Source: Promicromonospora iranensis (GTDB lineage Bacteria > Actinomycetota > Actinomycetes > Actinomycetales > Cellulomonadaceae). Taken from it: a stretch of DNA of 64,000 bases. The stretch lies in NCBI RefSeq assembly GCF_028994775.1, contig NZ_JAJQMN010000009.1:62001-126000 (forward strand), written 5' to 3'. Shown piece by piece: positions 9,240 through 17,683 of the stretch; positions within the stretch are counted from its first letter, which is position 1; each line of letters opens with the position of its first letter. The notes below the pieces were generated by a model that worked only from the letters and a program-made list of their open reading frames with translations, ran no database searches and had not been told where the DNA came from. Both the position numbers and the translations under genes were made by a program.

Positions 9240-11008
9240 GGCCGGTCGAGGGTCTGACGCTCGGTGAGCGCTACACGCTCGTGCGGCGCATCGCCATGGG
9301 CGGCATGGGCGAGGTCTGGGTAGCGCGTGACGAGAAGCTCGCGCGCGAGATCGCCGTGAAGGTGCTCCGCGAGGAGTACACGGGCAACGAGGACTTTCTT
9401 CGTCGCCTGCGCACGGAGGCCCGGAACTCGTCGACCCTCGTTCACCCCAACATCGCGCAGATGTTCGACTACGGCGAGGAGCGCGGCGCCGGCTATCTCG
9501 TCATGGAGCTGGTCCTGGGCGAGCCGCTCGCCGACCTGCTCGAACGCGAGCCCGTGCTCCCGCCGGCCCGGCTCCTGCCGATCCTGGCGCAGACGGCCCG
9601 TGGCCTGCACGCCGCTCACCTCGCCGGAGTCGTGCACCGGGACGTCAAGCCGGGCAACATCCTGCTGGAACATTCCGGCACGGTGAAGATCACCGACTTC
9701 GGCGTCTCCGTGGCGCAGAACCAGGTGCCCATGACCGCCACGGGCATGGTCATGGGCACTGCCCAGTACCTGTCGCCCGAACAAGCGGTGGGTCAGTCGG
9801 CCACCGGAGCCTCCGACATCTACGCGCTCGGCGTCGTCGCCTACGAGGCCACTGCCGGTCGGCGACCGTTCACGGGCCGGACGCCTGTCGACATCGCGAT
9901 CGCGCACGTCAACGCGCCGGTTCCGCTGCTGCCGACGTCGGTCCACCCGGGCCTCGCCGAGACCATCACGCAGATGCTGGAGAAGGATCCGGCGCAGCGC
10001 ATCTCCTCGGCGGACCAGCTCGCTCGGCACCTCGACGTGCTCGCCGCGGAGATCGCGGAGGACCCGTTCGGCAGCTCGCGCTACGCGCGCCGGGCACGCC
10101 GGGACGGCCCGCCGTCCGGACAGCGGTCCAACAACGGCCGGAGCGCCGCGCCGCAGCCGGGACCGTCGCACGCACGCCGGCAGACACCGTTCGGCCAGAG
10201 CAGCGGCGGTCGGCATACGACTGTCGCGAACGCGCAGTCCGCGCCGCCGAGCCCGGACCGTGGCACCCCGGCCGGTGGGTACGGATCGGGCACGCCCGCG
10301 GGTGGCTACGGTTCAGGCCCCTTCGGCTCAGGCGCCTACGGTTCCGACTCGGCCGGCTACGGCACGACGTCGGGCACCCATGGCACGGACGCGTACGGGC
10401 GTCCCTACTCGCCCGCGCCAGGCAACCCGGCCGGTAGCCCCGGGTCGGGGCAGTACGGCACGGACTCCGCCGGCTACGGCGCAGACTCGGCAGGCTACGG
10501 TGCGGACTCCGCGGGCTACGGCACCACGTCGGGCACGTACGGCACCGACGCCCAAGGCCGGCCGCACGGTTCCGGCTACGTCCCGTCGCCGTCGGGCAAC
10601 GCGGCGGGCAACGGTGCGCGGTCCTACCCGTCGCGTCGTGATCTGCACTCGACACGCCAGGACGGACGGAGGGTCCCCCAGCAAGGGCGCTCCGGGGGGC
10701 ACCCTGGGAAGCGACGAAGCCTGTCGTCCGACATCCAACGGTGGCTGGGCGGGATCGAGGACCGCATCGGGGTCCGCGTGTCCTGGCCGCTGGTCGCGCT
10801 GGTCGCGTTGCTGCTGGTGGTGCTCATCATCACGCTGGTCACCGGAGGCGGCGACAACAGCGCTCTGCAGGAGCCGTGGAGTTCCTCCGAAATCTACGCC
10901 GAAACGCTGAATCCCCCGGCAGCGGCCGCAGTCGCCGCTTCTGGGATGATGCTTTTCAACGAGCCGTATGCCCTGAGGCACACGACCATGACATCAAAGG
11001 ACGTATGA
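9236..11008 (+). CDS. pknA: Ser/Thr protein kinase PknA with long Tyr/Gly/Ser-rich linker
   Basis: 590 residues from ATG 9236. The Hanks-type kinase domain (about 5-275) has a Gly-rich loop (AMGGMGEV), AVKVL lysine, HRDVKPGN catalytic loop, DFG and the APE-equivalent SPEQ. A juxtamembrane linker of about 230 residues follows, including a low-complexity stretch of GYG/DSAGYG units encoded at about 10264-10569, then a membrane helix at about 516-540 and a short outer tail. Known role: phosphorylation of division and elongation proteins. Mycobacterial PknA linkers are much shorter, so this linker is unusual. No PASTA domain. The stop is directly followed by the pknB GTG. Confidence 0.93.
   Translation: MRPVEGLTLGERYTLVRRIAMGGMGEVWVARDEKLAREIAVKVLREEYTGNEDFLRRLRTEARNSSTLVHPNIAQMFDYGEERGAGYLVMELVLGEPLADLLEREPVLPPARLLPILAQTARGLHAAHLAGVVHRDVKPGNILLEHSGTVKITDFGVSVAQNQVPMTATGMVMGTAQYLSPEQAVGQSATGASDIYALGVVAYEATAGRRPFTGRTPVDIAIAHVNAPVPLLPTSVHPGLAETITQMLEKDPAQRISSADQLARHLDVLAAEIAEDPFGSSRYARRARRDGPPSGQRSNNGRSAAPQPGPSHARRQTPFGQSSGGRHTTVANAQSAPPSPDRGTPAGGYGSGTPAGGYGSGPFGSGAYGSDSAGYGTTSGTHGTDAYGRPYSPAPGNPAGSPGSGQYGTDSAGYGADSAGYGADSAGYGTTSGTYGTDAQGRPHGSGYVPSPSGNAAGNGARSYPSRRDLHSTRQDGRRVPQQGRSGGHPGKRRSLSSDIQRWLGGIEDRIGVRVSWPLVALVALLLVVLIITLVTGGGDNSALQEPWSSSEIYAETLNPPAAAAVAASGMMLFNEPYALRHTTMTSKDV
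10264..10569 (+). repeat. Degenerate short repeats encoding a GYG/DSAGYG low-complexity linker
   Basis: Imperfect tandem units coding for GGYGSGTP and for DSAGYGA/DSAGYGT heptads (for example at 10465-10530), inside pknA. The reading frame is preserved. Such repeats are prone to copy-number change. Confidence 0.7.
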
Positions 11009-13054
11009 GTGGTGGAGAACACGCCCCGCGTACTCGCCGGCCGCTATGAGGTCGGCGAGCTAGTCGGCCGTGGCGGCATGGCCGAGGTCCACATCGGCCA
11101 CGACACCCGTCTCGGTCGTACCGTCGCGATCAAGGTGCTGCGTTCCGACCTCGCCCGTGACCCGTCCTTCCTCGTGCGCTTCCGGCGCGAGGCACAGTCC
11201 GCCGCCGCTCTGAACCACCCCGCGGTTGTCGCCGTGTACGACACGGGCGAGGACATCCACCAGAACGCCGCGGGCGAGGACGTGCACGTCCCGTTCATCG
11301 TCATGGAGTACGTGGAAGGCCACACGGTCCGCGACATCCTGACCGACGGCGCGGCGGTACCCATCGAGGAGGCCGTCGAGATCACCGTCGGCGTGCTCAG
11401 CGCGCTGGAGTACTCGCACCACGCGGGCATCGTGCACCGCGACATCAAGCCCGCGAACGTCATGATCACCCCCACGGGCGCGGTCAAGGTGATGGACTTC
11501 GGCATCGCGCGTGCCATGGCGGACTCCGCTGCGACGATGACCCAGACGCATGCTGTGATCGGCACCGCGCAGTACCTCTCCCCGGAGCAGGCCCGCGGCG
11601 AGCAGGTGGACACCCGCTCCGACCTGTACTCGACAGGCTGCATGCTGTTCGAGCTGCTCACGGGCCGCCCGCCGTTCCAGGGCGACTCGCCGGTCGCGGT
11701 CGCGTACCAGCACGTGGGCCAGGAGCCGCAGCGCCCGTCGGAGGTCGCCACCGACGTCCCCGACGTGCTGGACCGCATCACGCTCAAGGCACTGACCAAG
11801 GACCGCGAGCAGCGGTACAGCACAGCCGCCGAGTTCCGGCGCGACCTGGAGGCCGCGATGCGCGGCGGCCAGGTCACCGCGCCGATGGTGGGCGCCATGA
11901 TGGGCGCCACCCAGGTCGCCGGCCAGCCCGCGTACGGCGCCACGCAGGTCATGTCTCCGACCCCGGCCAGCTGGGGTCCGACGACGGCGCAGCAGAGCCC
12001 GGTCACGCCCGGCGGGGGATACCCCGGCCAGCCGAACCGCGGCGACCAGGAGCCCGAGAAGAAGAGCAAGGCCCTCATGTGGTGGCTTCTCGGGATCGCC
12101 CTGGCAGCGGTCGCGGCCATCGCCATCGCGATGGCGATCGAGAACGCGGCCAACCAGGAGCCGACGACGGTCCCCGTGCCGGCGATCGAGGAGGGCATGG
12201 CCGCCGAGGATGCCAGGGCGCAGATCGAGGCAGCCGGTCTGGGGTTCCAGCAGGCCATCGACAAGGACTCCGATCTCGAGGAGGGCACGACCACCGGCGC
12301 CACCGAACCCGCGGCAGGCGAAGAGGTCGAACCGAACTCGACCGTCACGGTCTACGTCGCGGGCGCGCCCGGCCAGGTCACCATCCCGGACCTGAAGAAC
12401 CTTTCCGAGGCTGACGCCACGGCACGGCTCGAGGAGCTCAATCTCACCGTCGGCAGCACCCAGACGGAGAACAGCCCCGACGTCGCGGCCGGCATGGTGA
12501 CCAAGAGCGAGCCGAGCGCCGGACAGCCGGTGCAGGAGGGCTCGGACGTCGTGCTGTACACGTCGACCGGCAGGACGACGCTGCCGAACGTCATCGGGCA
12601 GTCCAAGGAGGGCGCGCAGTCGCAGCTGCAGAACGTCGGCCTCGGCACCATCCAGTGGGACGAGGAGGAGAGCGACGAGGTCCCGCCAGGGACCGTCGTC
12701 CGCACCGACCCGGAGGCCGGCGACGTGCCGCAGGGTCAGTCGGTGACCGTCTTCCTCGCCACCGCGCCGGAGCCCGAGGAGACGACCGTCCCCGTCGACC
12801 TCGTCGGCAAGACGGTCGAAGAGGCCCAGGTCTCGTGCACCGGCTCCCAGGTCACGTGCGTCGAGGCCTCGCAGGAGCCCTCGGAGACCATCGAGGAGGG
12901 CCGGGTGATCCGTTCCGACCCGCCGCCCGGAGCCACGGTCGAGCAGGGCGCCAGGATCAACCTGGTGGTCTCCTCCGGTCCTGCCGAGGGCGAAGGCGAA
13001 GGCAACAACGGCCAGGGCGAAGGTAACGGCGACGGCGAGGACATCTTCCCGTAG
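11009..13054 (+). CDS. pknB: Ser/Thr protein kinase PknB with four PASTA domains
   Basis: 681 residues from GTG 11009, directly after the pknA stop, with AAAGGA as ribosome binding site at 10996-11001. The kinase domain (about 10-280) has GRGGMAEV, AIKVL, HRDIKPAN, DFG and SPEQARG. A linker leads to a membrane helix at about 354-379, followed by four PASTA repeats (about 385-665) and a Gly/Glu/Asn-rich tail. Known role: senses muropeptides or lipid II outside the cell and controls wall synthesis and division. Last gene of the operon; a GNRA-loop hairpin follows. Confidence 0.96.
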   Translation: MVENTPRVLAGRYEVGELVGRGGMAEVHIGHDTRLGRTVAIKVLRSDLARDPSFLVRFRREAQSAAALNHPAVVAVYDTGEDIHQNAAGEDVHVPFIVMEYVEGHTVRDILTDGAAVPIEEAVEITVGVLSALEYSHHAGIVHRDIKPANVMITPTGAVKVMDFGIARAMADSAATMTQTHAVIGTAQYLSPEQARGEQVDTRSDLYSTGCMLFELLTGRPPFQGDSPVAVAYQHVGQEPQRPSEVATDVPDVLDRITLKALTKDREQRYSTAAEFRRDLEAAMRGGQVTAPMVGAMMGATQVAGQPAYGATQVMSPTPASWGPTTAQQSPVTPGGGYPGQPNRGDQEPEKKSKALMWWLLGIALAAVAAIAIAMAIENAANQEPTTVPVPAIEEGMAAEDARAQIEAAGLGFQQAIDKDSDLEEGTTTGATEPAAGEEVEPNSTVTVYVAGAPGQVTIPDLKNLSEADATARLEELNLTVGSTQTENSPDVAAGMVTKSEPSAGQPVQEGSDVVLYTSTGRTTLPNVIGQSKEGAQSQLQNVGLGTIQWDEEESDEVPPGTVVRTDPEAGDVPQGQSVTVFLATAPEPEETTVPVDLVGKTVEEAQVSCTGSQVTCVEASQEPSETIEEGRVIRSDPPPGATVEQGARINLVVSSGPAEGEGEGNNGQGEGNGDGEDIFP

Positions 13055-13059
13055 CACGC

Positions 13060-13087
13060 GCGCTGACCGGGGAGACCCGGTCAGCGC
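13060..13087. terminator. Hairpin between convergent pknB and trpG
   Basis: Perfect 12-bp stem GCGCTGACCGGG / CCCGGTCAGCGC closed by a GAGA tetraloop, 5 nt after the pknB stop and 22 nt from the trpG stop. It can act on both strands. Confidence 0.85.
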
Positions 13088-13109
13088 AGGGCAGGCATGG
13101 CGTCGTCGG

Positions 13110-13772
13110 TCACGAGGTGACCAGCGGCGCCATTCCCTGTGCCCGCTCGACCGCGCCGTCGAGCCCGCAGGTCTCGAGCCAGTTCGCGAGCAGCCGGTGG
13201 CCGCCCTCGGTGAGGACGGACTCGGGGTGGAACTGCACGCCGTGCAGCGGCAGCTCACGGTGCTGCAGGCCCATGACGATGCCGGACGCAGTCGTGCACG
13301 TCACCTCGAGCTCAGCGGGCACGCTGTCCGGCGTCACCGCGAGCGAGTGGTACCGCGTTGCGGTGAACGGGATCGGCAGGCCGGCGAGGACGCCGTCGCC
13401 GGTGTGCCCCACGAGGCTGGTCTTGCCGTGCATGAGTTCCGGCGCGTGGGTCACCGTGCCGCCGTACACCTCGGCGAGGGCCTGGTGTCCCAGGCAGACG
13501 CCGAGCATCGGGGTGCGGGACCGGGCACAGGCGCGGATGACGTCCTCGGACGCGCCGGCCTCCGCGGGCGTGCCGGGTCCGGGCGACACGAGCACGCCGT
13601 CGTAGGGCTCGGGGGCGCTGTCGCCGCCGTCGTACCAGTAGCGGCCGTCGGCGTCGGGGGAGGGCACGGCGTCGTTCCGGACCACCACGGTCCGGGCGCC
13701 GATCTGGTCGAGGTAGCCGACGATCGTATAGACGAACGAGTCGTAGTTGTCGACGACGAGGATGCGCGTCAT
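13110..13772 (-). CDS. pabA: Glutamine amidotransferase, anthranilate/aminodeoxychorismate synthase component II
   Basis: 220 residues from ATG 13772; a TTG two codons upstream is possible but less likely. Class I glutamine amidotransferase triad: Cys93 in GVCLGHQ, His182 and Glu184 in FHPES. Known reaction: releases ammonia from glutamine for chorismate amination, yielding anthranilate or 4-amino-4-deoxychorismate. The gene sits next to pknB, as the mycobacterial gene annotated trpG does, away from trp genes. Folate synthesis (PabA) is therefore as likely as tryptophan synthesis, or it may serve both. It is last in the operon DUF881-sortase-small peptide-pabA, 24 nt after the peptide's stop. 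Confidence 0.9.
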   Translation of the reverse strand: MTRILVVDNYDSFVYTIVGYLDQIGARTVVVRNDAVPSPDADGRYWYDGGDSAPEPYDGVLVSPGPGTPAEAGASEDVIRACARSRTPMLGVCLGHQALAEVYGGTVTHAPELMHGKTSLVGHTGDGVLAGLPIPFTATRYHSLAVTPDSVPAELEVTCTTASGIVMGLQHRELPLHGVQFHPESVLTEGGHRLLANWLETCGLDGAVERAQGMAPLVTS

Positions 13773-13796
13773 GGTCAAATGCTACGGCGAGGACCG

Positions 13797-13955
13797 CTAC
13801 GCGCCGACCGTCGTGTCGTTGAACGGCATGTACTCGCTGAGCCACGGGAAGAACTCGGTGAAGCACACCGCGACCACGCCGAACACGAGCACCAGGCACA
13901 CGAGGAACTTGAACCAGCCGGGCCCGGGGATGGCCCGCCACAGGAGCGCGTACAT
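13797..13955 (-). CDS. 52-residue membrane peptide coupled to the sortase gene
   Basis: A short frame starting at ATG 13955-13953, whose A is also the last base of the sortase TGA (TGATG), so translation is likely coupled; GGTGAG just upstream can act as ribosome binding site. The product is 52 residues: a short N-terminal segment with Trp/Arg, a hydrophobic helix at about 15-35 (WFKFLVCLVLVFGVVAVCF), and a short tail ending near VGA. It lies between the sortase and pabA. No family was recognised; a single-span membrane helper of the sortase is an inference from position only. Conservation in relatives would confirm it. Confidence 0.75.
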   Translation of the reverse strand: MYALLWRAIPGPGWFKFLVCLVLVFGVVAVCFTEFFPWLSEYMPFNDTTVGA

Positions 13956-14788
13956 CAGCTCACCAGCTCCTTCGGCTTGCCTTCGCCCACCGGGGCCCAG
14001 TAGTCGAGCTCGCCGTGCACGATGTACCGCTCGGTCGCGGAGAACATCGGGTGGCAGGAGGTGAGCGTGATGAACCGCTTGGTCAGCTCGGGCATGGGCT
14101 GGTCGTCGGTCACCCCGGGCACCGGGGCGATCACCTCGACGTTCTGCGGATACACGATCTTCGCCTCGGTCACCTTGTAGACGTACCAGGTCTTCTTGGT
14201 CCGGACCACGACCGCGTCGCCCTTCTTGAGCTCCGCGATCTGGTTGAACGGCTTGCCGTACGTGGTGCGGTGCGCGGCGACGGCGAAGTTGCCGAGGTCA
14301 CCCGGCATCGCGGTGCCGGTGTAGTGCCCGATACCGATGGTGTCGAGCACCGTCGCCTTGTCCGTGCCCTCGGCGACCGGCTTGACGTAGTCGTCCCCGA
14401 ACCGGGGGACGAACATCTGGGCGAAGAGCGTCCCGGGCTCGGGCGGTTCCTTCATGACGGGCGGCGGCCCGTGGTTCTCCGGAGCCGTGGCGGGACCCTG
14501 TGGCGCGGACTCCCAGTCCATCTCGGCGATGATCTCGCTCTGGGCCCGCGCACCTTCGACGTCGGTCCACCAGAGCTGCCACACCACGAAGAGGCCGAGC
14601 ACCACGCCTGCGGTCACCAGGAGCTCACCCAGGGCGCCGATCAGCCAGGCGACCGGCCGCATGGGCGCCGCCGACCCGCTGGGCCGCCGCGCGTTGCGCG
14701 GGCCCATGCCGGACGGACCGCGCTGATACGCGATGGGGAAGACCTCCTGTGGCAGCGGCACGTTGTGGCCGGCCTGCGCGTGGGTCAT
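13955..14788 (-). CDS. srtE: Class E sortase
   Basis: 277 residues from ATG 14788. The cytoplasmic N terminus is followed by a membrane helix (about 46-72), a Pro-rich linker and the sortase beta-barrel. Catalytic residues are in order: His173 (AAHRTTYG), Cys245 in TLTSC, Arg254 (ATERY). Known role: class E sortases in high-GC actinobacteria cleave LAxTG signals and attach surface proteins to the cell wall. A protein with an LAATG signal is encoded at 28819-29499. The start overlaps the DUF881 gene by 4 nt (ATGA), and the stop overlaps the downstream peptide gene by 1 nt. In Streptomyces, srtE genes lie in the same conserved neighbourhood near crgA. Confidence 0.93.
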   Translation of the reverse strand: MTHAQAGHNVPLPQEVFPIAYQRGPSGMGPRNARRPSGSAAPMRPVAWLIGALGELLVTAGVVLGLFVVWQLWWTDVEGARAQSEIIAEMDWESAPQGPATAPENHGPPPVMKEPPEPGTLFAQMFVPRFGDDYVKPVAEGTDKATVLDTIGIGHYTGTAMPGDLGNFAVAAHRTTYGKPFNQIAELKKGDAVVVRTKKTWYVYKVTEAKIVYPQNVEVIAPVPGVTDDQPMPELTKRFITLTSCHPMFSATERYIVHGELDYWAPVGEGKPKELVS

Positions 14789-15600
14789 CCAAAGACCTCC
14801 GTACCGTCGGGAACCGTCGCATACTGCAGACCGCCGCCGTCGTACGCGGGGAGGTCCAGGTTGTCACTACGTCGCACGTCCCAGCCCAGGTGCACCCAGT
14901 CGACGTACTCCAGATACGTCTGGACGCCCTCGGAGCTCATCAGTGACGCCTCCATCTTCCCCGGGTCTCCGACCGCCGTCACCTTATAGGGAGGTGAGAA
15001 CACCTTTCCGTGCAGCAGCAGGATGTTCCCGGAGCACCGGAAGGCGGACGTCGAGGTCACGCGTTCACCCTGCAGGGTCATGGCCTCGGCCCCGCCCGCC
15101 CACAGGGCGTTGATGACGTGCTGCAGGTCCTGCTGGTGCACCACGAGGTCGTCGGGCTGCGGCTCCACCCCGCCGGGACCCGCACCGACCGCCGTCGACG
15201 GCGCGTCGTCGAGCGTCACCGTGAGCCCGGCGCCGCGCACGGGTTCCGACCCGGACACCACACCCTCCCGCTTCACCAGGTCGCCGTCCGGCGTGGGAAC
15301 CGTGGTGCTCGCGCGGGCGCTGAGCGCCTCGATCTCCCGGTCGAGCGCGCCGGTGCGCTCGGTGAGCTCGGCGACCCGGCCGGTCTCGGCGTCAACCAGC
15401 TGGGCGAGGTCCTGGGGATCGCGGGTGTCGGCGCCGCCGCCGTCGGCCAGCCGCGCGCTGGCGCTGAACATGAGTCCGGCCAGCACCGCCACAGAGCCCA
15501 CACTGACCCAGGAGCGCCATCCCGCATGCCTCGGGGCACGAGAGAAGCCCGTCGCACCGCTCCTGATGGACGGCTCGCCGGTCGGTTCGGCTCCGGTCAC
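14785..15600 (-). CDS. DUF881 domain protein
   Basis: 271 residues from GTG 15600, chosen because AGGAGG lies 6 nt upstream; an in-frame GTG at 15648 lacks this. An N-terminal membrane helix (around WVSVGSVAVLAGLMFSA) is followed by a coiled-coil-like segment (AELTERTGALDREIEAL) and the DUF881 fold, with VHQQDLQHVINALWAGGAEA and LQGERVTSTSAFRCSGNI. Known biology: DUF881 proteins are widespread near crgA in actinobacteria; a division-linked role has been proposed and the biochemical function is unknown. First gene of the srtE-pabA operon, divergent from crgA with about 145 bp between. Confidence 0.9.
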   Translation of the reverse strand: MTGAEPTGEPSIRSGATGFSRAPRHAGWRSWVSVGSVAVLAGLMFSASARLADGGGADTRDPQDLAQLVDAETGRVAELTERTGALDREIEALSARASTTVPTPDGDLVKREGVVSGSEPVRGAGLTVTLDDAPSTAVGAGPGGVEPQPDDLVVHQQDLQHVINALWAGGAEAMTLQGERVTSTSAFRCSGNILLLHGKVFSPPYKVTAVGDPGKMEASLMSSEGVQTYLEYVDWVHLGWDVRRSDNLDLPAYDGGGLQYATVPDGTEVFG

Positions 15601-15745
15601 CGCGTCCCTCCTGCAACATTCGACAAACCCGCGGACGCTTCTGGTCACGCCTGCGGCCTGTGGAGCACTACGCTAGTCCACGAGAATGCAGACGTCGGCT
15701 CGGCACACCCGTCGGGCGGACCACCCCAGGACAGGAGCCCGCCTC

Positions 15746-16018
15746 GTGCCCGAGTCGAAGTCCCGCAACAAGAAGAAGGCCACGCCCAAGACCGAGAAGT
15801 CCGAGGCGAAGGTCGCGCTGCCTGGCGAGGCGACCAACCCGCGCTGGCTCGCCCCGGTGATGCTGGGCCTGATGATCCTCGGTCTCGTGTGGATCGTGAC
15901 GTTCTACCTCACGAGCTCCGAGCTCGGCCTGCCGATTCCGCAGCTGGGGCAGTGGAACCTCGCGGTCGGCTTCGGCCTGATCATCGTCGGTTTCGGTCTC
16001 ACGACCCGCTGGAAGTGA
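15746..16018 (+). CDS. crgA: Cell division protein CrgA
   Basis: 90 residues from GTG 15746, with CAGGAG about 8 nt upstream. A charged Lys-rich N terminus (PESKSRNKKKATPK) is followed by two membrane helices (about 37-57 and 70-88). Size and topology match CrgA, a small divisome protein that bridges FtsZ, FtsI and FtsQ. In Streptomyces it restrains Z-ring formation. Followed directly by a terminator hairpin. Confidence 0.94.
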   Translation: MPESKSRNKKKATPKTEKSEAKVALPGEATNPRWLAPVMLGLMILGLVWIVTFYLTSSELGLPIPQLGQWNLAVGFGLIIVGFGLTTRWK

Positions 16019-16022
16019 CCGC

Positions 16023-16050
16023 TCCGCGGCCGCGCTGAGGCGGCCGCGGA
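16023..16050 (+). terminator. crgA terminator hairpin
   Basis: TCCGCGGCCGC at 16023-16033 pairs with GCGGCCGCGGA at 16040-16050, loop of 6 nt, 4 nt after the crgA stop. Confidence 0.8.
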
Positions 16051-16062
16051 ACTGTGTCCCTA

Positions 16063-16084
16063 TTTATCCACAGCTGTGGGTAAA
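16063..16084. promoter_or_regulatory. Palindromic pair of DnaA-box-like sequences
   Basis: TTTATCCACAG is followed without gap by CTGTGGGTAAA. The left arm contains a perfect TTATCCACA DnaA box (16064-16072); the right arm is an inverted copy with one change. It lies between crgA and the rhomboid gene, about 18 kb from oriC. Binding by DnaA is inferred from the motif only; a short transcription hairpin is the alternative. Confidence 0.5.
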
Positions 16085-16179
16085 GCTGGGGAAAAGAGAG
16101 TGGTGACACACCGCCAGGTGTCGGAAACGGCCCAGTTGCTCGCATTCGAGCGCCAGCCACCGAAGCGCCACCGCTGCGT

Positions 16180-17061
16180 TCACAGGACGCCGACCGAGCT
16201 GTAGCGCCACACCGCCAGGCCCACGAGAAGTGCGATGCCGACGATCGGGACGACCCAGGCGACGGCGGCGCGTCGGTCCTTCGGTGCATAGGCGTAGGCC
16301 GCGGCCACCAGAGCTCCGGTGACGAGCCCACCCAGGTGCGCCTGCCAGGAGATGTTCGGCACGAAGAAGCCGATCGCGCCGTTGATCGCGAGCAGGACGA
16401 GCACCTGACCCATGCTCCGGCCCAGCCGCCGCATCACGGGAAGCATCGCGCCGAACAGGCCGAACACCATGCCGGACGCGCCGACGACCGGTGTCACCCA
16501 GGCATCTGACGTGAACGGGTCGCCCGCGAGGAGCAGCACGCCGACCGACCCGCCGACCGCGGAGAGCAGGCACAGGACCGTGAAGCGCAACCGCCCGAGC
16601 AGCGGCTCGAGGAACTGCCCGGTTATCCACAGGGCATACATGTTGAACAGGATGTGCAGCGGCGAGGTGGAGTGCAGGAACGAGGCCGTGAGGAAGCGCC
16701 ACGGCTCCACCGCGCCGCCCCACGGCCAGAACCACAGCATCTGCGTCCAGGCACCCGACGTCACGAGCTGCAGGAGCCAGCTCACGACGCAGATCCCGAT
16801 GATCGTGAGCGTCACCATCGGCCGGCCGCTGGCAGCGGCGCTGTCTGCGGCGCCGCCGAAGACGGTCCGGACACGCGGTGCCGTGCGCTTCGCCTCCCGG
16901 ACGCAGTCGACGCACTGCACGCCGACGGCGGCCGGCCGCTGGCACTCCGGGCACGCGGGCCGGCCACACCGCTGGCAACGCACGTAGGCCACCCGGTCCG
17001 GGTGGCGCGGGCAGACCGGAGCCTCGGCCTCGGTCGGCTCCTCAGCGGCCGGGTCGTTCAT
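16180..17061 (-). CDS. Rhomboid-family intramembrane serine protease with N-terminal zinc-finger-like motif
   Basis: 293 residues. A Cys/His-rich segment (residues 17-53: CPRH, CQRCGR, CPEC, CVDC) looks like a B-box-type zinc-binding motif. Six or so membrane helices follow. Rhomboid catalytic elements: Ser196 in GASG, His242 in QAHLGG, and HILFN with Asn140. Known role of the family: cleavage of membrane protein substrates within the bilayer; the bacterial substrate is unknown. The gene lies downstream of the cyclophilin gene on the same strand, 82 nt apart, and could be co-transcribed with it. Confidence 0.93.
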   Translation of the reverse strand: MNDPAAEEPTEAEAPVCPRHPDRVAYVRCQRCGRPACPECQRPAAVGVQCVDCVREAKRTAPRVRTVFGGAADSAAASGRPMVTLTIIGICVVSWLLQLVTSGAWTQMLWFWPWGGAVEPWRFLTASFLHSTSPLHILFNMYALWITGQFLEPLLGRLRFTVLCLLSAVGGSVGVLLLAGDPFTSDAWVTPVVGASGMVFGLFGAMLPVMRRLGRSMGQVLVLLAINGAIGFFVPNISWQAHLGGLVTGALVAAAYAYAPKDRRAAVAWVVPIVGIALLVGLAVWRYSSVGVL

Positions 17062-17143
17062 CGCGATACGTCCTCAGTCCCCTCGGTCCTCGGTATCTCC
17101 CGGTCGTGCCGGGCCCAGCCGGTGCGGCGGCCGCCGTCGGCGC

Positions 17144-17683
17144 TCAGGGCTCGATGGTGACCGACGTGATCGTGATGTCGTCGACGGGACGGTCGCCGGG
17201 GCGCGTGCGGGTCTTGCCGACCTCGTCGACGACCAGACGCGACGCGTCGTCAGCCACCTTGCCGAAGATCGTGTGCTTGCCGTTCAGCCACGGGGTCTCC
17301 GCGGTGGTGAGGAAGAACTGCGAGCCGTTGGTGCCCTCGATCTCGCCCGTCACCGGGTTGCGGCGCTTGCCGGCGTTGGCCATGGCGAGGATGTACTTCT
17401 CGTTGAACTGGAGCTCCGGGTGGATCTCGTCGTTGAACGTGTACCCCGGGCCGCCGGTTCCCGTTCCGAGCGGGCAGCCGCCCTGGATCATGAAGTCGTC
17501 GATGACGCGGTGGAAGATCAGGCCGTCGTAGAACGGGTCCTTGCGCTCCTCACCCGTCCGCGGGTCCGTCCAGGCCTTCTCACCGGTCGCGAGGCCGACG
17601 AAGTTCTCGACAGTCTTGGGCGCGTGGTTCGGGAAGAGCTCGATGCGGATGTCACCGGAGGTGGTGTGCAGGATTGCGAACAT
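17144..17683 (-). CDS. ppiA: Cyclophilin-type peptidyl-prolyl cis-trans isomerase
   Basis: 179 residues from ATG 17683. Cyclophilin landmarks: FHRVIDDFMIQGGCP, ANAGKRRNPVTGEIEGTNGSQF (Gln-Phe in NGSQFFLTT) and the GKHTIFGKV motif. No signal peptide, so cytoplasmic. Known role: catalyses proline isomerisation during protein folding. Full length for the family, and found at this origin-proximal place in many actinobacteria. Confidence 0.95.
   Translation of the reverse strand: MFAILHTTSGDIRIELFPNHAPKTVENFVGLATGEKAWTDPRTGEERKDPFYDGLIFHRVIDDFMIQGGCPLGTGTGGPGYTFNDEIHPELQFNEKYILAMANAGKRRNPVTGEIEGTNGSQFFLTTAETPWLNGKHTIFGKVADDASRLVVDEVGKTRTRPGDRPVDDITITSVTIEP

Noticed and set aside
11060..13258. 732-codon minus-strand frame opposite pknB
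   Set aside because: Antisense to the kinase and PASTA domains; Arg/Asp/Gly-rich composition typical of a shadow frame.
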